Positions 17,082-26,645 of a stretch of DNA of 64,000 nucleotides are shown piece after piece. The translations under genes were made by a program, and so were the position numbers. Each line of letters opens with the position of its first letter. The stretch's first letter is position 1. The notes under the pieces are model-generated. The model had not been told where the DNA came from and did not search any database. It worked only from the letters and a program-made list of their open reading frames with translations. Origin of the DNA: Paraburkholderia translucens (GTDB taxonomy: Bacteria; Pseudomonadota; Gammaproteobacteria; Burkholderiales; Burkholderiaceae); NCBI RefSeq assembly GCF_020881035.1, contig NZ_JAJITC010000011.1:1-64000 (forward strand), read 5' to 3'.

Positions 17082-18692
17082 ATGTTTTCTCGACGCTATC
17101 TGGCCATGTGGTGCGCAATCGGGCTGTTCGCGATCTGCGCCGCGCTCGCCGCGAGCCATCATCTGTCGTGGTTCTGGATCGTCGTGCCGGCCGCGCTCAT
17201 CGCGCTCGGCGTGTTCGACCTGACGCAACAGCGCCACGCGATCCTGCGCAATTACCCGCTGTGGGGCCACCTGCGCTTCATTTTCGAATTCATCCGCCCG
17301 GAGATCCGTCAGTATTTCGTCGAAGACGATACCGATGAAAAGCCGTTCTCGCGCGCGCAGCGCAGCATCGTCTACCAGCGCGCGAAGAACGACGTCGACA
17401 GCCGCCCATACGGTACCGAACTCGACGTGAAGGCGGTCGCGCACGAGTGGATCAGCCACTGGCTCGCGCCGACCACGCTCGACGGTCACGACTTTCGCAT
17501 CGTGGTCGGCCCCGATCGCGCCAAGCCGTACTCAATGTCGATCTTCAACGTGTCGGCGATGAGCTTCGGCTCGCTGTCGGCCAACGCGATCATGGCGCTG
17601 AACCTCGGCGCGAAAAAAGGCAACTTCGCGCACGACACCGGCGAAGGCTCGATGTCGAAGTATCACCGGGAGCATGGCGGCGACATCATCTGGGAGATCG
17701 CGTCGGGTTACTTCGGATGTCGTAACGACGACGGCACCTTCAACGCCGAAAGATTTGCGAAGCAGGCCGCCGAGCCGCAGGTGAAGATGATCGAGGTGAA
17801 GCTCTCGCAAGGCGCGAAGCCGGGTCACGGCGGCGTGCTGCCGGCCGCGAAGATCACCCCCGAAATCGCCGAAACGCGCGGCGTGGCGATGGGCCGTGAT
17901 TGCATCTCCCCAGCGACCCACTCGGAGTTCTCGACGCCGCGCGAGCTGCTCGAATTCGTCGAACGGCTGCGCACGCTCTCGGGCGGCAAGCCGACCGGCT
18001 TCAAGCTGTGCATCGGGCATCCGTGGGAATTCTTCGGCATCGCCAAGGCGATGCTGGAAACGGGGATTCTGCCGGACTTCATCGTCGTCGACGGCGCGGA
18101 AGGCGGCACGGGCGCGGCGCCGCTCGAATTCACCGACCACGTCGGTGTGCCGTTGCAGGAGGGGCTGCTGCTCGTGCACAACACGCTGGTCGGCATTGGT
18201 CTGCGGCAGCGCATCCGCATCGGCGCGAGCGGCAAGATGATCACCGCATTCGATATCGCGAAGACGCTCGCGATCGGCGCGGACTGGGTCAACGCGGCGC
18301 GCGGCTTCATGTTCGCGGTCGGCTGCATCCAGGCGCAGACCTGCCACACCGGCCGCTGTCCGACCGGCGTCGCGACCCAGGACCCGGTGCGCCAGCGCGC
18401 GCTCGTCGTGCCGGATAAGGCCGATCGCGTGTTCAACTTCCATCACAACACGCTGCATGCGTTGCAGGAGATCATCCAGGCGGCCGGGCTCAGGCATCCG
18501 GCGGAGTTGCGCGCGCATCACATCGTGCGGCGCGTGTCGTCGCATGAGGTGCGGCTGATGTCGGATCTGCTCAAGTATCTCGAACCGAACGACCTGCTCA
18601 ACGGCAACTATCGCTATACGCTGTTCGAGAAGTACTGGCCGGTCGCGCAAAGCGATTCGTTTGCGCCGAAGGCGGAGCTGGCGGCGACCTGA
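17082..18692 (+). CDS. Membrane-anchored FMN-binding glutamate synthase family protein
   Basis: 536 residues. Two N-terminal membrane helices (about 7-22 and 24-42) precede a TIM-barrel FMN domain homologous to the synthase part of glutamate synthase large subunit (about 130-500). The 3Fe-4S ligands C415, C421 and C426 (CX5CX4C) are intact, and SMSFGSLSANA and GAEGGTGAAP match flavin-binding loops. It lacks the glutaminase domain, so it cannot by itself use glutamine amide nitrogen. Such stand-alone proteins have no firmly established reaction. The gene appears monocistronic with upstream gap 16819-17081 (nothing recognised). Confidence 0.87.
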   Translation: MFSRRYLAMWCAIGLFAICAALAASHHLSWFWIVVPAALIALGVFDLTQQRHAILRNYPLWGHLRFIFEFIRPEIRQYFVEDDTDEKPFSRAQRSIVYQRAKNDVDSRPYGTELDVKAVAHEWISHWLAPTTLDGHDFRIVVGPDRAKPYSMSIFNVSAMSFGSLSANAIMALNLGAKKGNFAHDTGEGSMSKYHREHGGDIIWEIASGYFGCRNDDGTFNAERFAKQAAEPQVKMIEVKLSQGAKPGHGGVLPAAKITPEIAETRGVAMGRDCISPATHSEFSTPRELLEFVERLRTLSGGKPTGFKLCIGHPWEFFGIAKAMLETGILPDFIVVDGAEGGTGAAPLEFTDHVGVPLQEGLLLVHNTLVGIGLRQRIRIGASGKMITAFDIAKTLAIGADWVNAARGFMFAVGCIQAQTCHTGRCPTGVATQDPVRQRALVVPDKADRVFNFHHNTLHALQEIIQAAGLRHPAELRAHHIVRRVSSHEVRLMSDLLKYLEPNDLLNGNYRYTLFEKYWPVAQSDSFAPKAELAAT

Positions 18693-18726
18693 GAGGCCAC
18701 GCGTGGGCCAGCGTTGCGGCGGCCTT

Positions 18727-18748
18727 GACGGGCCCTTCACGGCCCGTC
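18727..18748 (+). terminator. Possible terminator hairpin
   Basis: An 8-bp stem GACGGGCC/GGCCCGTC (18727-18734 with 18741-18748) follows the glutamate-synthase-like gene by 35 bp. The downstream sequence is only mildly T-rich (TCATCCCCTCT), so it is a weak candidate. Confidence 0.3.
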
Positions 18749-18911
18749 TCATCCCCTCTGTCGCCCGCAAACCGCATCGCGGCCCGTCCGACCCCGCAAA
18801 TCGGGCCGCCCCCTTTCCTTTCCGTTAAAATCCCGGCTTCAGCACTTCGCTCCACGGCCCCCTCGCGCGCTTAGGCGCACGCGGCATGGCCTCATGCCCG
18901 AAAGGCACTTC

Positions 18912-19919
18912 ATGCTCACGTTTCAGCAAATCATCCTGACCTTGCAGTCCTACTGGGACAAGCAGGGCTGCGCGTTGCTCCAGCCGATCGACATGGAAGT
19001 CGGTGCGGGCACGTCCCACGTCCATACGTTTCTGCGCGCGATCGGCCCCGAGCCGTGGCGCGCCGCCTACGTGCAACCGTCGCGCCGCCCGAAAGACGGC
19101 CGCTACGGCGAGAACCCGAACCGTCTGCAGCACTACTACCAGTACCAGGTCGTGCTCAAGCCCGCGCCAGAAAACATTCTCGACCTGTACCTCGGCTCGC
19201 TCGAAGCGCTCGGCTTCGACCTAAAGCAGAACGATGTGCGCTTCGTCGAAGACGACTGGGAAAACCCGACGCTCGGTGCGTGGGGCCTCGGCTGGGAAGT
19301 GTGGCTGAACGGCATGGAAGTGACGCAGTTCACGTACTTCCAGCAGGTCGGCGGTCTCGATTGCAAGCCGGTGCTCGGCGAAATCACTTACGGTCTCGAG
19401 CGCCTCGCGATGTATCTGCAGAAGGTCGAGAACGTCTACGACCTCGTCTGGACCGAGTGGGAAGAGCAAGGCCCGAACGGCCCCGAACTGCGCCGCCTGA
19501 CCTACGGCGATGTGTATCACCAGAACGAGGTCGAGCAGTCCACCTACAACTTCGAACAGGCGAACGTCGATCTGTTGTTCACGTTCTTCAACAGCTACGA
19601 AGCCGAAGCGAAGCGCATGATCGACGCGCAGATCGCGCTGCCCGCCTACGAACTCGTGCTGAAGGCCGGCCACACCTTCAACCTGCTCGACGCGCGCGGG
19701 GCGATCTCGGTCACGGAACGCGCGGCGTATATCGGCCGGATTCGCGCGCTGTCGCGTCTGGTCGCGCAGGCCTACTACGACTCGCGCGAAAAGCTCGGCT
19801 TCCCGATGCTCGGCAACCCGGTGCACGGCGTGCCTGGGCTCACCACCGACGAGCAGGAAGCCGCGATGCCCGCGTGGGCGCCGCCGCTGAAAGTCGAACG
19901 CAAGATCGACCAGGACTGA
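18912..19919 (+). CDS. glyQ: Glycyl-tRNA synthetase alpha subunit
   Basis: 335 residues beginning MLTFQQIILTLQSYWDKQGC, the characteristic start of bacterial alpha2beta2-type GlyRS alpha chains. It carries the class II catalytic core that activates glycine and transfers it to tRNA-Gly together with GlyS. An in-frame ATG at 18894 exists, but the GAAAGG ribosome site is correctly spaced only for 18912. The gene ends 15 bp before glyS, so the two subunits are co-translated. Length is slightly above the E. coli protein (303) because of C-terminal extensions. Confidence 0.95.
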   Translation: MLTFQQIILTLQSYWDKQGCALLQPIDMEVGAGTSHVHTFLRAIGPEPWRAAYVQPSRRPKDGRYGENPNRLQHYYQYQVVLKPAPENILDLYLGSLEALGFDLKQNDVRFVEDDWENPTLGAWGLGWEVWLNGMEVTQFTYFQQVGGLDCKPVLGEITYGLERLAMYLQKVENVYDLVWTEWEEQGPNGPELRRLTYGDVYHQNEVEQSTYNFEQANVDLLFTFFNSYEAEAKRMIDAQIALPAYELVLKAGHTFNLLDARGAISVTERAAYIGRIRALSRLVAQAYYDSREKLGFPMLGNPVHGVPGLTTDEQEAAMPAWAPPLKVERKIDQD

Positions 19920-19934
19920 CGAGAACTTCAACCA

Positions 19935-22034
19935 ATGACTCAATCTCAACACGCTACCCTGCTCGTCGAGCTGCTGACCGAAGAACTGCCGCCGAAGGCG
20001 CTCGCGCGGCTCGGCGACGCCTTCGCCGAAGGCATTGCGCAGCGCCTCGCGGCGCGCGACCTGATCGAAGGCGAGCCGTCGTTCGAACGCTATGCCACGC
20101 CGCGCCGCCTCGCGGTGACGATTCACAACGTGCGCGCGCTCGCGCCGGAAAAACACGTGCGCGAGAAAGTGCTGCCGGTTTCCGTCGCGCTCGATAAAGA
20201 CGGCCAGCCCACCGCGCCGCTCGCGAAGAAGCTCGCCGCGCTCGGCTTCCCCGACTTCACCGTGAACGACCTCGAACGCGCGCCGGACGGCAAGACCGAA
20301 GCGTTCTTCCTGCGCTACGCGGCGCCCGGCGCAACGCTCGCCGAGGGCCTGCAGGGCGCGCTCGACGAAACGCTCGCCAAGCTGCCGATTCCGAAGGTGA
20401 TGACGTATCAGCGCCCGGACGGCTCGAGCGTGCAGTTCGTGCGCCCGGTGCATCGTCTGACCGCGCTGCACGGCGAAGAGATCGTGCCGGTCAGCGCGCT
20501 CGGCATCGATGCCGACGACACCACGCTCGGTCATCGCTTCCTGTCCGAAGGCCTTGTGAATATCCAGCACGCGCAGTCGTATGCGGAAACGCTCGAACAC
20601 CGGGGCCGCGTGATCGCGAGCTTCGCGAAGCGCAAGGAAGCGATCCGCTCGCAACTGCTCGCGCAGGCCGGTGAGGACAAAGTCGTGATGCCCGAAGCGC
20701 TGCTCGACGAAGTGACGTCGCTGGTCGAGTGGCCGGTCGTCTACGAGTGCCGCTTCGAGGACGAATTCCTGCAAGTGCCGCAGGAATGTCTGATCCTGAC
20801 GATGCAGACGAACCAGAAGTATTTCGCGCTGACCGATGCGAACGGCAAGCTGCGCTCGCGCTTCCTGATCGTGTCGAACATCGAGACGGCGACGCCGGTC
20901 GAGATCGTCGAAGGTAACGAGCGCGTGGTGCGTCCGCGACTGGCCGACGCGAAGTTCTTCTTCACGCAGGACAAGAAGAAGCCGCTCGCGGAGCGTGTGC
21001 CGCTGCTCGCGAACGTCGTGTATCACAACAAGCTTGGCTCGGCGCTGCAACGCGTGGAACGGCTCGAAGGGCTGGCCGGCGCGATCGCGACGCTGATCGG
21101 CGCCGATGTCGCGCTCGCGAAGCGCGCCGCGCGTCTCGCGAAGGCCGACCTGATCACCGACATGGTCGGCGAATTCCCCGAGCTGCAAGGCACGATGGGC
21201 ACGTACTACGCGCGCCACGACGGCGAACCGGAAGAAGTCGCGCTCGCGTGCTCGGAGCACTATCAGCCGCGCTTCTCCGGCGACGCATTGCCCACCAGCG
21301 CGACCGGCACGGTCGTCGCGCTCGCGGACAAACTCGAAACGCTGGTCGGCATCTGGGGCATCGGCCTGCAGCCCACCGGCGAGAAAGACCCGTTCGCGCT
21401 GCGCCGTCATGCGCTCGGCGTGCTGCGCATTCTGGTCGAGAAGCAGCTGAACGTCGACTTCGTCGAGCTGCTGCGTGCGGCCTATGCGCAATTCGCCAGC
21501 GTGCCGAACGTCGCCGATTCCACCAGCGCGATCTACGAATTCAGCATGGATCGCCTGCGCGGCCTGCTGCGCGAACGCGGCTACGCGGCCGGTGAGATCG
21601 ACGCGGTGCTCGCGCTGAACCCGACGCGGCTCGACGACATCGTCGCGCGCCTCGACGCGGTGCGCGAATTCGCGTTGCTCACGGAAGCCGCATCGCTCGC
21701 AGCGGCCAACAAGCGCATCTCGAACATCCTGAAGAAGTCGGAAGGCGTGACCAACGGCGGCGTGCAGCCTGCGTTGCTCACCGAAGCAGCGGAGCAGGCA
21801 CTGAACGCGCAGCTCGAACAGGTAACGCCGCGCGTGCAGTCGCAACTGGCCGCACGCGACTACACCGGCGCGCTCACGGCACTCGCCGCGCTGCGCGAAC
21901 CGGTCGACACGTTCTTCAACGACGTGATGGTCAACGCCGAAGACCCGGCGTTGCGCGCGAACCGTCTGGCTCTGCTCGGCGCGCTGCATCAGCAGATGAA
22001 CTGCGTCGCCGACATTTCCCGACTCGCCGCCTGA
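19935..22034 (+). CDS. glyS: Glycyl-tRNA synthetase beta subunit
   Basis: 699 residues, the expected size for GlyS (about 690). It begins with LLVELLTEELPPKAL, the family signature, contains the HD-like core (about 340-450) and ends with an anticodon-binding region (about 580-690). It pairs with GlyQ in the heterotetrameric enzyme. A large reading frame on the opposite strand covers the whole gene but is antisense shadow. Second gene of a glyQ-glyS-gmhB-plsC-ygjP-like run in one direction, with 10 bp to gmhB. Confidence 0.95.
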   Translation: MTQSQHATLLVELLTEELPPKALARLGDAFAEGIAQRLAARDLIEGEPSFERYATPRRLAVTIHNVRALAPEKHVREKVLPVSVALDKDGQPTAPLAKKLAALGFPDFTVNDLERAPDGKTEAFFLRYAAPGATLAEGLQGALDETLAKLPIPKVMTYQRPDGSSVQFVRPVHRLTALHGEEIVPVSALGIDADDTTLGHRFLSEGLVNIQHAQSYAETLEHRGRVIASFAKRKEAIRSQLLAQAGEDKVVMPEALLDEVTSLVEWPVVYECRFEDEFLQVPQECLILTMQTNQKYFALTDANGKLRSRFLIVSNIETATPVEIVEGNERVVRPRLADAKFFFTQDKKKPLAERVPLLANVVYHNKLGSALQRVERLEGLAGAIATLIGADVALAKRAARLAKADLITDMVGEFPELQGTMGTYYARHDGEPEEVALACSEHYQPRFSGDALPTSATGTVVALADKLETLVGIWGIGLQPTGEKDPFALRRHALGVLRILVEKQLNVDFVELLRAAYAQFASVPNVADSTSAIYEFSMDRLRGLLRERGYAAGEIDAVLALNPTRLDDIVARLDAVREFALLTEAASLAAANKRISNILKKSEGVTNGGVQPALLTEAAEQALNAQLEQVTPRVQSQLAARDYTGALTALAALREPVDTFFNDVMVNAEDPALRANRLALLGALHQQMNCVADISRLAA

Positions 22035-22044
22035 GCACCGCGCC

Positions 22045-22599
22045 ATGCCGATGAAGAAAGTGGTGATTCTCGACCGCGACGGCGTGATCAACGTCGACTC
22101 CGACGCGTTCATCAAGTCGCCGGAGGAATGGGTCGCGCTGCCCGGCGCACTGGAAGCGATCGCGCGCCTGAACCAGGCGGGCTATCGCGTGGCGATCGCG
22201 ACGAATCAGTCGGGCATCGGCCGCGGTCTGTTCGACATGGACGCGTTGAACGCGATGCATCTGAAGATGCATCGCATGGCGGCGGCCGTCGGCGCGCGCA
22301 TCGACGCGGTTTTCTTCTGCCCGCACACGGCGGAAGACCACTGCGAGTGCCGCAAGCCGAAGCCCGGCCTGCTGAAGATGATTGCCGAACGATTCGAGAT
22401 CGATCCGGCACATACGCCGACGGTCGGCGATTCGCTGCGCGATCTGCAGGCCGGTGCCGCGCTCGGTCATCCGACCCACCTCGTGCTGACCGGCAAGGGC
22501 CGCAAGACCCTCGCGTCCGGCGGCCTGCCCGAAGGCACGATCGTGCACGACGACCTGCGCGCGTTCGCGCTCGACTTCCTCGCCAACGTCCACGAGTGA
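22045..22599 (+). CDS. gmhB: D-glycero-beta-D-manno-heptose-1,7-bisphosphate 7-phosphatase
   Basis: 184-residue HAD-superfamily phosphatase. The catalytic DRD motif is D10-R-D12 (VVILDRDGVIN), and a cysteine/histidine zinc loop (CPHTAEDHCECRKPKP, about 92-107) is the family hallmark of GmhB. It removes the 7-phosphate in ADP-heptose synthesis for the LPS inner core. ATG at 22045 (MPMKK) was chosen; the second ATG at 22051 is also possible. It lies between glyS and plsC, the order seen across Burkholderiales, tying it to envelope lipid synthesis. Confidence 0.93.
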   Translation: MPMKKVVILDRDGVINVDSDAFIKSPEEWVALPGALEAIARLNQAGYRVAIATNQSGIGRGLFDMDALNAMHLKMHRMAAAVGARIDAVFFCPHTAEDHCECRKPKPGLLKMIAERFEIDPAHTPTVGDSLRDLQAGAALGHPTHLVLTGKGRKTLASGGLPEGTIVHDDLRAFALDFLANVHE

Positions 22600-22639
22600 C
22601 CCGCTCACCGCGCGCTCCCCACCCTCACCGATCACGCCG

Positions 22640-23398
22640 ATGCGCTCTATCCGCTCCCTGCTGCTGCTGATCTATTTCGTTCTGGTCACCGTGCCGTACG
22701 CGACCGCGTGCTTCATCGCGTTTCCGTTTCTGCGGGCGGAAAACCGCTACTGGATGGCGGCCGGCTGGTGCCGTCTGACACTGTGGACGGTGCGCTACCT
22801 GAACGGCATCCGCTACCGCATCGAAGGCTTCGAGAACCTGCCCGCCGGCCCGGCCGTGCTGCTGTCGAAGCATCAGTCGGCGTGGGAAACGATCGCGTTT
22901 CCAGCGATCATGCCGCGCCCGCTGTGCTACGTGTTCAAGCGCGAACTGCTGTACGTGCCGTTCTTCGGCTGGGCGCTCGGCTTGCTGAAGATGGTTCACA
23001 TCAACCGCAAGGAAGGCAGATACGCGTTCGAATCGGTCACGAACCAGGGCAAGCTGCGCATGGCCGAAGGCGCGTGGGTCATCATGTTTCCGGAAGGCAC
23101 GCGCACGCCGACCGGCAAGCAGGGCAAGTACAAGACCGGCGGCGCGCGCTTCGCGATCGCGACCGGCGCGCCCGTCGTGCCGATCGCGCACAACGCGGGC
23201 CGCGTGTGGCCGCGTAACTCGTTTACGAAATATCCGGGTATAGTCACGGTGTCGATCGGCAAGCCGATCGACACGACGGGTCTCACGCCCGAAGAAGTGA
23301 ACACGCGCGTCGAACAGTGGATCGAAGCCGAAATGCGCCGCATCGATCCGACTGCCTATAGCGAAGCGGCAGGTAGTTCCGCCGCCGCGCCCATCTGA
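22640..23398 (+). CDS. plsC: 1-acyl-sn-glycerol-3-phosphate acyltransferase
   Basis: 252 residues: an N-terminal membrane helix (about 5-28), the acyltransferase motif I SKHQSAWET (about 74-82), motif III FPEGTRTP (about 151-158) and a final PVVPIAHNAG motif. It converts lysophosphatidate to phosphatidate at the inner membrane. Motif I has H-X4-E rather than the commoner H-X4-D, as in some LPLAT subfamilies, so substrate could differ. It lies 40 bp after gmhB and 48 bp before the next gene, all rightward. Confidence 0.9.
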   Translation: MRSIRSLLLLIYFVLVTVPYATACFIAFPFLRAENRYWMAAGWCRLTLWTVRYLNGIRYRIEGFENLPAGPAVLLSKHQSAWETIAFPAIMPRPLCYVFKRELLYVPFFGWALGLLKMVHINRKEGRYAFESVTNQGKLRMAEGAWVIMFPEGTRTPTGKQGKYKTGGARFAIATGAPVVPIAHNAGRVWPRNSFTKYPGIVTVSIGKPIDTTGLTPEEVNTRVEQWIEAEMRRIDPTAYSEAAGSSAAAPI

Positions 23399-23446
23399 CG
23401 CGCCACGCCTTCGAAGCCCGAAGGCGTTTTGCGCGAAGCGAAGCCG

Positions 23447-24340
23447 ATGCAGAAGTCTCCCACGCCGCAGCCCGCCGCGGCGCTCGAAAACCGGCAGCTC
23501 GATCTCCCGCTCTTCGCCGAGCCGGGGTCCACCTCGTCGTCTCCTTCACCTTCCGCGCCTCGTTCATCGGACCCGGCGCCAGTCATGCCGCCCGCCGTGC
23601 CGCTCGCGCCGGACGGCAGCAAGCTGCGCAGTCTCACCATCGGTTCGCGCACGCTCCATTACGCGCTCAAGCGTTCCTCACGCCGCTCGATCGGCTTTGC
23701 GATCGACAGCACCGGCCTCACGATCACCGCGCCGCGCTGGGTCACGCTGGCCGATATCGAAACCGCGATCGCCGAAAAACAGCGCTGGATTTTCACGAAA
23801 TTGATCGAATGGCAAACGCGCGTCGAACAGCGTGCGTTGCCGAAAATCGACTGGAAAGACGGCGCGCAAGTGCCCTACCTCGGTCAACCAGTGCGCGTGA
23901 CGCTCGGCGCGCCGCAAGGCACGCTCGCGTTCAGCGCCGAGCACGCGGCGCTGCAATTGCCGCTGCCGTTGCAAGCCGATCCGCAGCAGATCAAGGATCG
24001 GGTGCAGGGCTGGCTGCAGGGCGAAGCGAAGCGGTTGTTCGGCGAGCGTCTTGCGATTTACGCGCAAAAGCTCGGCGTCAACTATCGCGCGTATGCGCTG
24101 TCGTCCGCCGCGACGCGTTGGGGCAGCTGTTCGAGCGACGGCAAGATCCGCCTGAACTGGCGGCTGATTCACTTTCCGCTGTCGATCATCGATTACGTCG
24201 TCGCACACGAGTTGTCCCATTTGCGCGAGATGAATCACAGTCCGCGCTTCTGGCAGACGGTCGAATCGATCTTCCCGGAGTTCCGCGAGGCGCGGCAGAC
24301 GCTGAAGTCGCATCCACCGGAGTTGTTGCCGACGCTTTGA
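23447..24340 (+). CDS. YgjP-like metallopeptidase (M48/DUF45 family)
   Basis: 297 residues. The C-terminal half contains the zinc motif HELSHL followed by NHSPRFW (HEXXH...H), plus YVVAHELSHLREMNHS typical of the YgjP/DUF45 family, predicted cytoplasmic gluzincin proteases of unknown substrate. The first ~60 residues are Pro/Ser-rich and look disordered. The start is set at the ATG 23447; a TTG six codons upstream is the alternative. It ends the rightward cluster and converges with the IclR gene, leaving a 40-bp gap with no clear terminator. Confidence 0.82.
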   Translation: MQKSPTPQPAAALENRQLDLPLFAEPGSTSSSPSPSAPRSSDPAPVMPPAVPLAPDGSKLRSLTIGSRTLHYALKRSSRRSIGFAIDSTGLTITAPRWVTLADIETAIAEKQRWIFTKLIEWQTRVEQRALPKIDWKDGAQVPYLGQPVRVTLGAPQGTLAFSAEHAALQLPLPLQADPQQIKDRVQGWLQGEAKRLFGERLAIYAQKLGVNYRAYALSSAATRWGSCSSDGKIRLNWRLIHFPLSIIDYVVAHELSHLREMNHSPRFWQTVESIFPEFREARQTLKSHPPELLPTL

Positions 24341-24380
24341 GGCCCGGCAGCGAACCGCGCACCCGCGCATCGACCGCAAG

Positions 24381-25130
24381 CTATCTGCGCGAGAGCGCCT
24401 TCGCGGATTGCAAAAGATCGTCGAGCATCGCGCCGCGTCTGTCCGGGCTCGTGTCGCGGCCGGTCATGAAACACAGCGCGGCAATCGGCAAGCCCGCGCG
24501 ATCGCGAATCGGCGCCGCCATGCAAAGCCTGAAGGCATTCGAGAGTCCTTCCGTGCAGCAGTAGCCGTGTTCCTTTGCCGCCTGCACGTCCTTCAGGAAG
24601 TCGTCGAATCCGATACTTACCCCGTTGTCGAGGACGAAATCCTCGGCCGGAATGAGCGCGCGAATCTCGTCGGCGCTCAGGTGACCTAGCAGAAGACGGC
24701 CCGTGGCGGTCCACGGAATCGGCACTCTGACACCGATGTCCGAACTGATGTTGAATGGCCGGGCACTATGCTCGGACAATACAACCGTGTACTTGTTGCC
24801 TTCCAGCATGCACAACTGCGTGGTCTCGTCGTACTTCCTCACCAATGCCAGGATCGATTGATGCGCGCGGCTGATCAGATCGTTGTGCGTTGCGTAGTCG
24901 GACCCGTAGTAGTGCATCTCGCGCCCGAAGAACACGCTTCCATCCGCGGCCGTCTCGATCCAGCCCACCTCCGCGAGAATCGCCACCAGCTCGTAAATAC
25001 TCGAACGCGGCGCGCCGGTTGCCTCGATCAACTCGCGCATCGTCAGCGGGCGTTGAGCGAGATGCAATTGCCGGAAGATCGCAATGACGCGGTCCACGCC
25101 TCTCGCCCGTGACGATTCTGTAACAGCCAT
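24381..25130 (-). CDS. IclR-family transcriptional regulator
   Basis: 249 residues: an N-terminal winged helix (about 9-70, with PLTMRELIEATGAPRSSIYELVAIL split over helix-turn-helix) and a C-terminal IclR effector-binding domain (about 75-245). ATG at 25130 has a GGAG ribosome site; the ATG at 25154 is a less likely start. It lies about 100 bp after the last gene of a polar amino-acid ABC transporter in the same direction and probably controls it. IclR proteins act as local repressors or activators responding to small organic ligands; the ligand is unknown. Confidence 0.88.
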   Translation of the reverse strand: MAVTESSRARGVDRVIAIFRQLHLAQRPLTMRELIEATGAPRSSIYELVAILAEVGWIETAADGSVFFGREMHYYGSDYATHNDLISRAHQSILALVRKYDETTQLCMLEGNKYTVVLSEHSARPFNISSDIGVRVPIPWTATGRLLLGHLSADEIRALIPAEDFVLDNGVSIGFDDFLKDVQAAKEHGYCCTEGLSNAFRLCMAAPIRDRAGLPIAALCFMTGRDTSPDRRGAMLDDLLQSAKALSRR

Positions 25131-25230
25131 GCATTCGCTCCATGAAGCGTACATCCGACCGGTTGTGTTTCAAGCGACGTGAGTGTATCTCGCGGCGAAG
25201 CTGCGAAAGCGACTTTCAGGCCGTGCTGCG

Positions 25231-25983
25231 TCAATGGTCGAGAACTCTGTGCAGAAACTGCCGCGTGCGTTCGTTCGCGGGATTGACGAAGATCTGTTCC
25301 GGATCGCCCTGCTCGGCGATGACGCCCTTGTCCATGAACACGACCCGGTCGGCGGTCTTGCGGGCAAAGCCCATTTCGTGCGTGACGACGACCATCGTCA
25401 TGCCGTCGCGGGCGAGTCCGCGCATCACCTCGGTGACCTCGCCGACTAGTTCCGGGTCCAGCGCGGACGTCGCCTCGTCGAAGAACATGATGCCGGGCTC
25501 GACCGCGAGCGCTCGCGCAATCGCCACGCGCTGCTGCTGACCGCCCGACAGCTGGCTCGGATAGTGTTCCGCGCGGTCCGCGAGTCCAACGCGGCCGAGC
25601 ACCTCCATCGCGCGCTTGCGCGCGTCGGCCGGACTCATGCGGCGCGCCTTGATGAGCGCAAGCGTGACATTGCCGAGCGCGGTCTTGTGCGGAAACAGAT
25701 TGAACTGCTGGAAGACCATACCCACGTGGCCACGGATCTCACGCGCCCGACGCAGATCATGCAACGGCACTTCGTTGACCCAGACCTCGCCGGAATCGGT
25801 CGTCTCGAGTCCCGCCATGATGCGCAGGACGGTGCTCTTGCCGGAACCGGACGCGCCAATGAGCACCAGCACCTCACCCGGACGGACCTCGAGATTGATT
25901 TCGTTCAACACGCGGGTTGAACCGAACGCTTTGCTGACGCCCGTCAGTGAAATGATGGGCCGGGGCTGGCTTTGATTACTCAC
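25231..25983 (-). CDS. Polar amino-acid ABC transporter, ATP-binding protein
   Basis: 250 residues of the GlnQ/HisP type. Walker A is GASGSGKST (43-51), the ABC signature LSGGQQQR (145-152) and Walker B IMFFDE (165-170), with the H-loop in VVVTHEMGFA. It powers import by the two permeases encoded just upstream. The start is GTG at 25983 overlapping the permease stop (GTGA), which means coupled translation. The substrate is probably a polar amino acid or related compound, judged from the family only. Confidence 0.92.
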   Translation of the reverse strand: MSNQSQPRPIISLTGVSKAFGSTRVLNEINLEVRPGEVLVLIGASGSGKSTVLRIMAGLETTDSGEVWVNEVPLHDLRRAREIRGHVGMVFQQFNLFPHKTALGNVTLALIKARRMSPADARKRAMEVLGRVGLADRAEHYPSQLSGGQQQRVAIARALAVEPGIMFFDEATSALDPELVGEVTEVMRGLARDGMTMVVVTHEMGFARKTADRVVFMDKGVIAEQGDPEQIFVNPANERTRQFLHRVLDH

Positions 25984-26624
25984 GACAATCTCCTGCGGTC
26001 ATGGTGGCGCACCCATTGCGAGAGCGGGAAGCACACGACGAAGTAAATGAGCGCGACGAGTCCGTAGATTTCGGCGGGCTTTCCGATCCGGTCGACGATG
26101 GCCTGGCCGCCGTGCATCAACTCGGACATGCCGATCATGCTGACGATCGACGTGTCCTTGATGAGCGATAGATACTGGCCGATGAGAGGCGGCAGCACGA
26201 TCTTTCCGGTCTGCGGCAGCACGACGAACGAGAACGCCTGAACACGTGAGAGGCCAAGGATCTGCGATACCTCCCATTGGCCCTTGGGCACCGACTCGAT
26301 CCCCGAGCGGAAGATTTCGGCGATGTAGGCGCCCTGGTACACACTCAAGCCAATGACGCCAGCTGCGAAGACATCGATCGCATAACCGAAGTACGACACG
26401 CCGAAATAGATGAACATCAGCGTGATGAGTACCGGCGTGCCGCGAAACAGCTCCGTATAGAGTTTGGCAATGCGCCCAGTGCCCCACGGCCCGAACGCGC
26501 GCAGCACCGCGGCGAACAGGCCGATCAGGGTGCTGCCCACGATGGCCGCAACGGAGAGCAGCAGCGTCGTCACCAGACCCTGCAGCAGGATCGAGAGACT
26601 GGTTTTCAGCAATTCGACTGACAT
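25980..26624 (-). CDS. Polar amino-acid ABC transporter, permease (second)
   Basis: 214 residues of the HisM/GlnP family with about five membrane helices. The EAA loop (IAEIFRSGIESVPKGQWE, about 95-112) contacts the ATPase. It forms a heterodimer with the other permease encoded 21 bp upstream. The 3' end overlaps the ATPase gene by 4 bp. Confidence 0.9.
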   Translation of the reverse strand: MSVELLKTSLSILLQGLVTTLLLSVAAIVGSTLIGLFAAVLRAFGPWGTGRIAKLYTELFRGTPVLITLMFIYFGVSYFGYAIDVFAAGVIGLSVYQGAYIAEIFRSGIESVPKGQWEVSQILGLSRVQAFSFVVLPQTGKIVLPPLIGQYLSLIKDTSIVSMIGMSELMHGGQAIVDRIGKPAEIYGLVALIYFVVCFPLSQWVRHHDRRRLS

Positions 26625-26645
26625 GATCCAACTCCATTCCGGAAA

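Noticed and set aside
19221..22115. 964-residue open frame on the minus strand across glyQ/glyS
   Set aside because: It is antisense to two certain synthetase genes; its Arg/His/Gln-rich composition is the usual shadow of GC-rich coding DNA.
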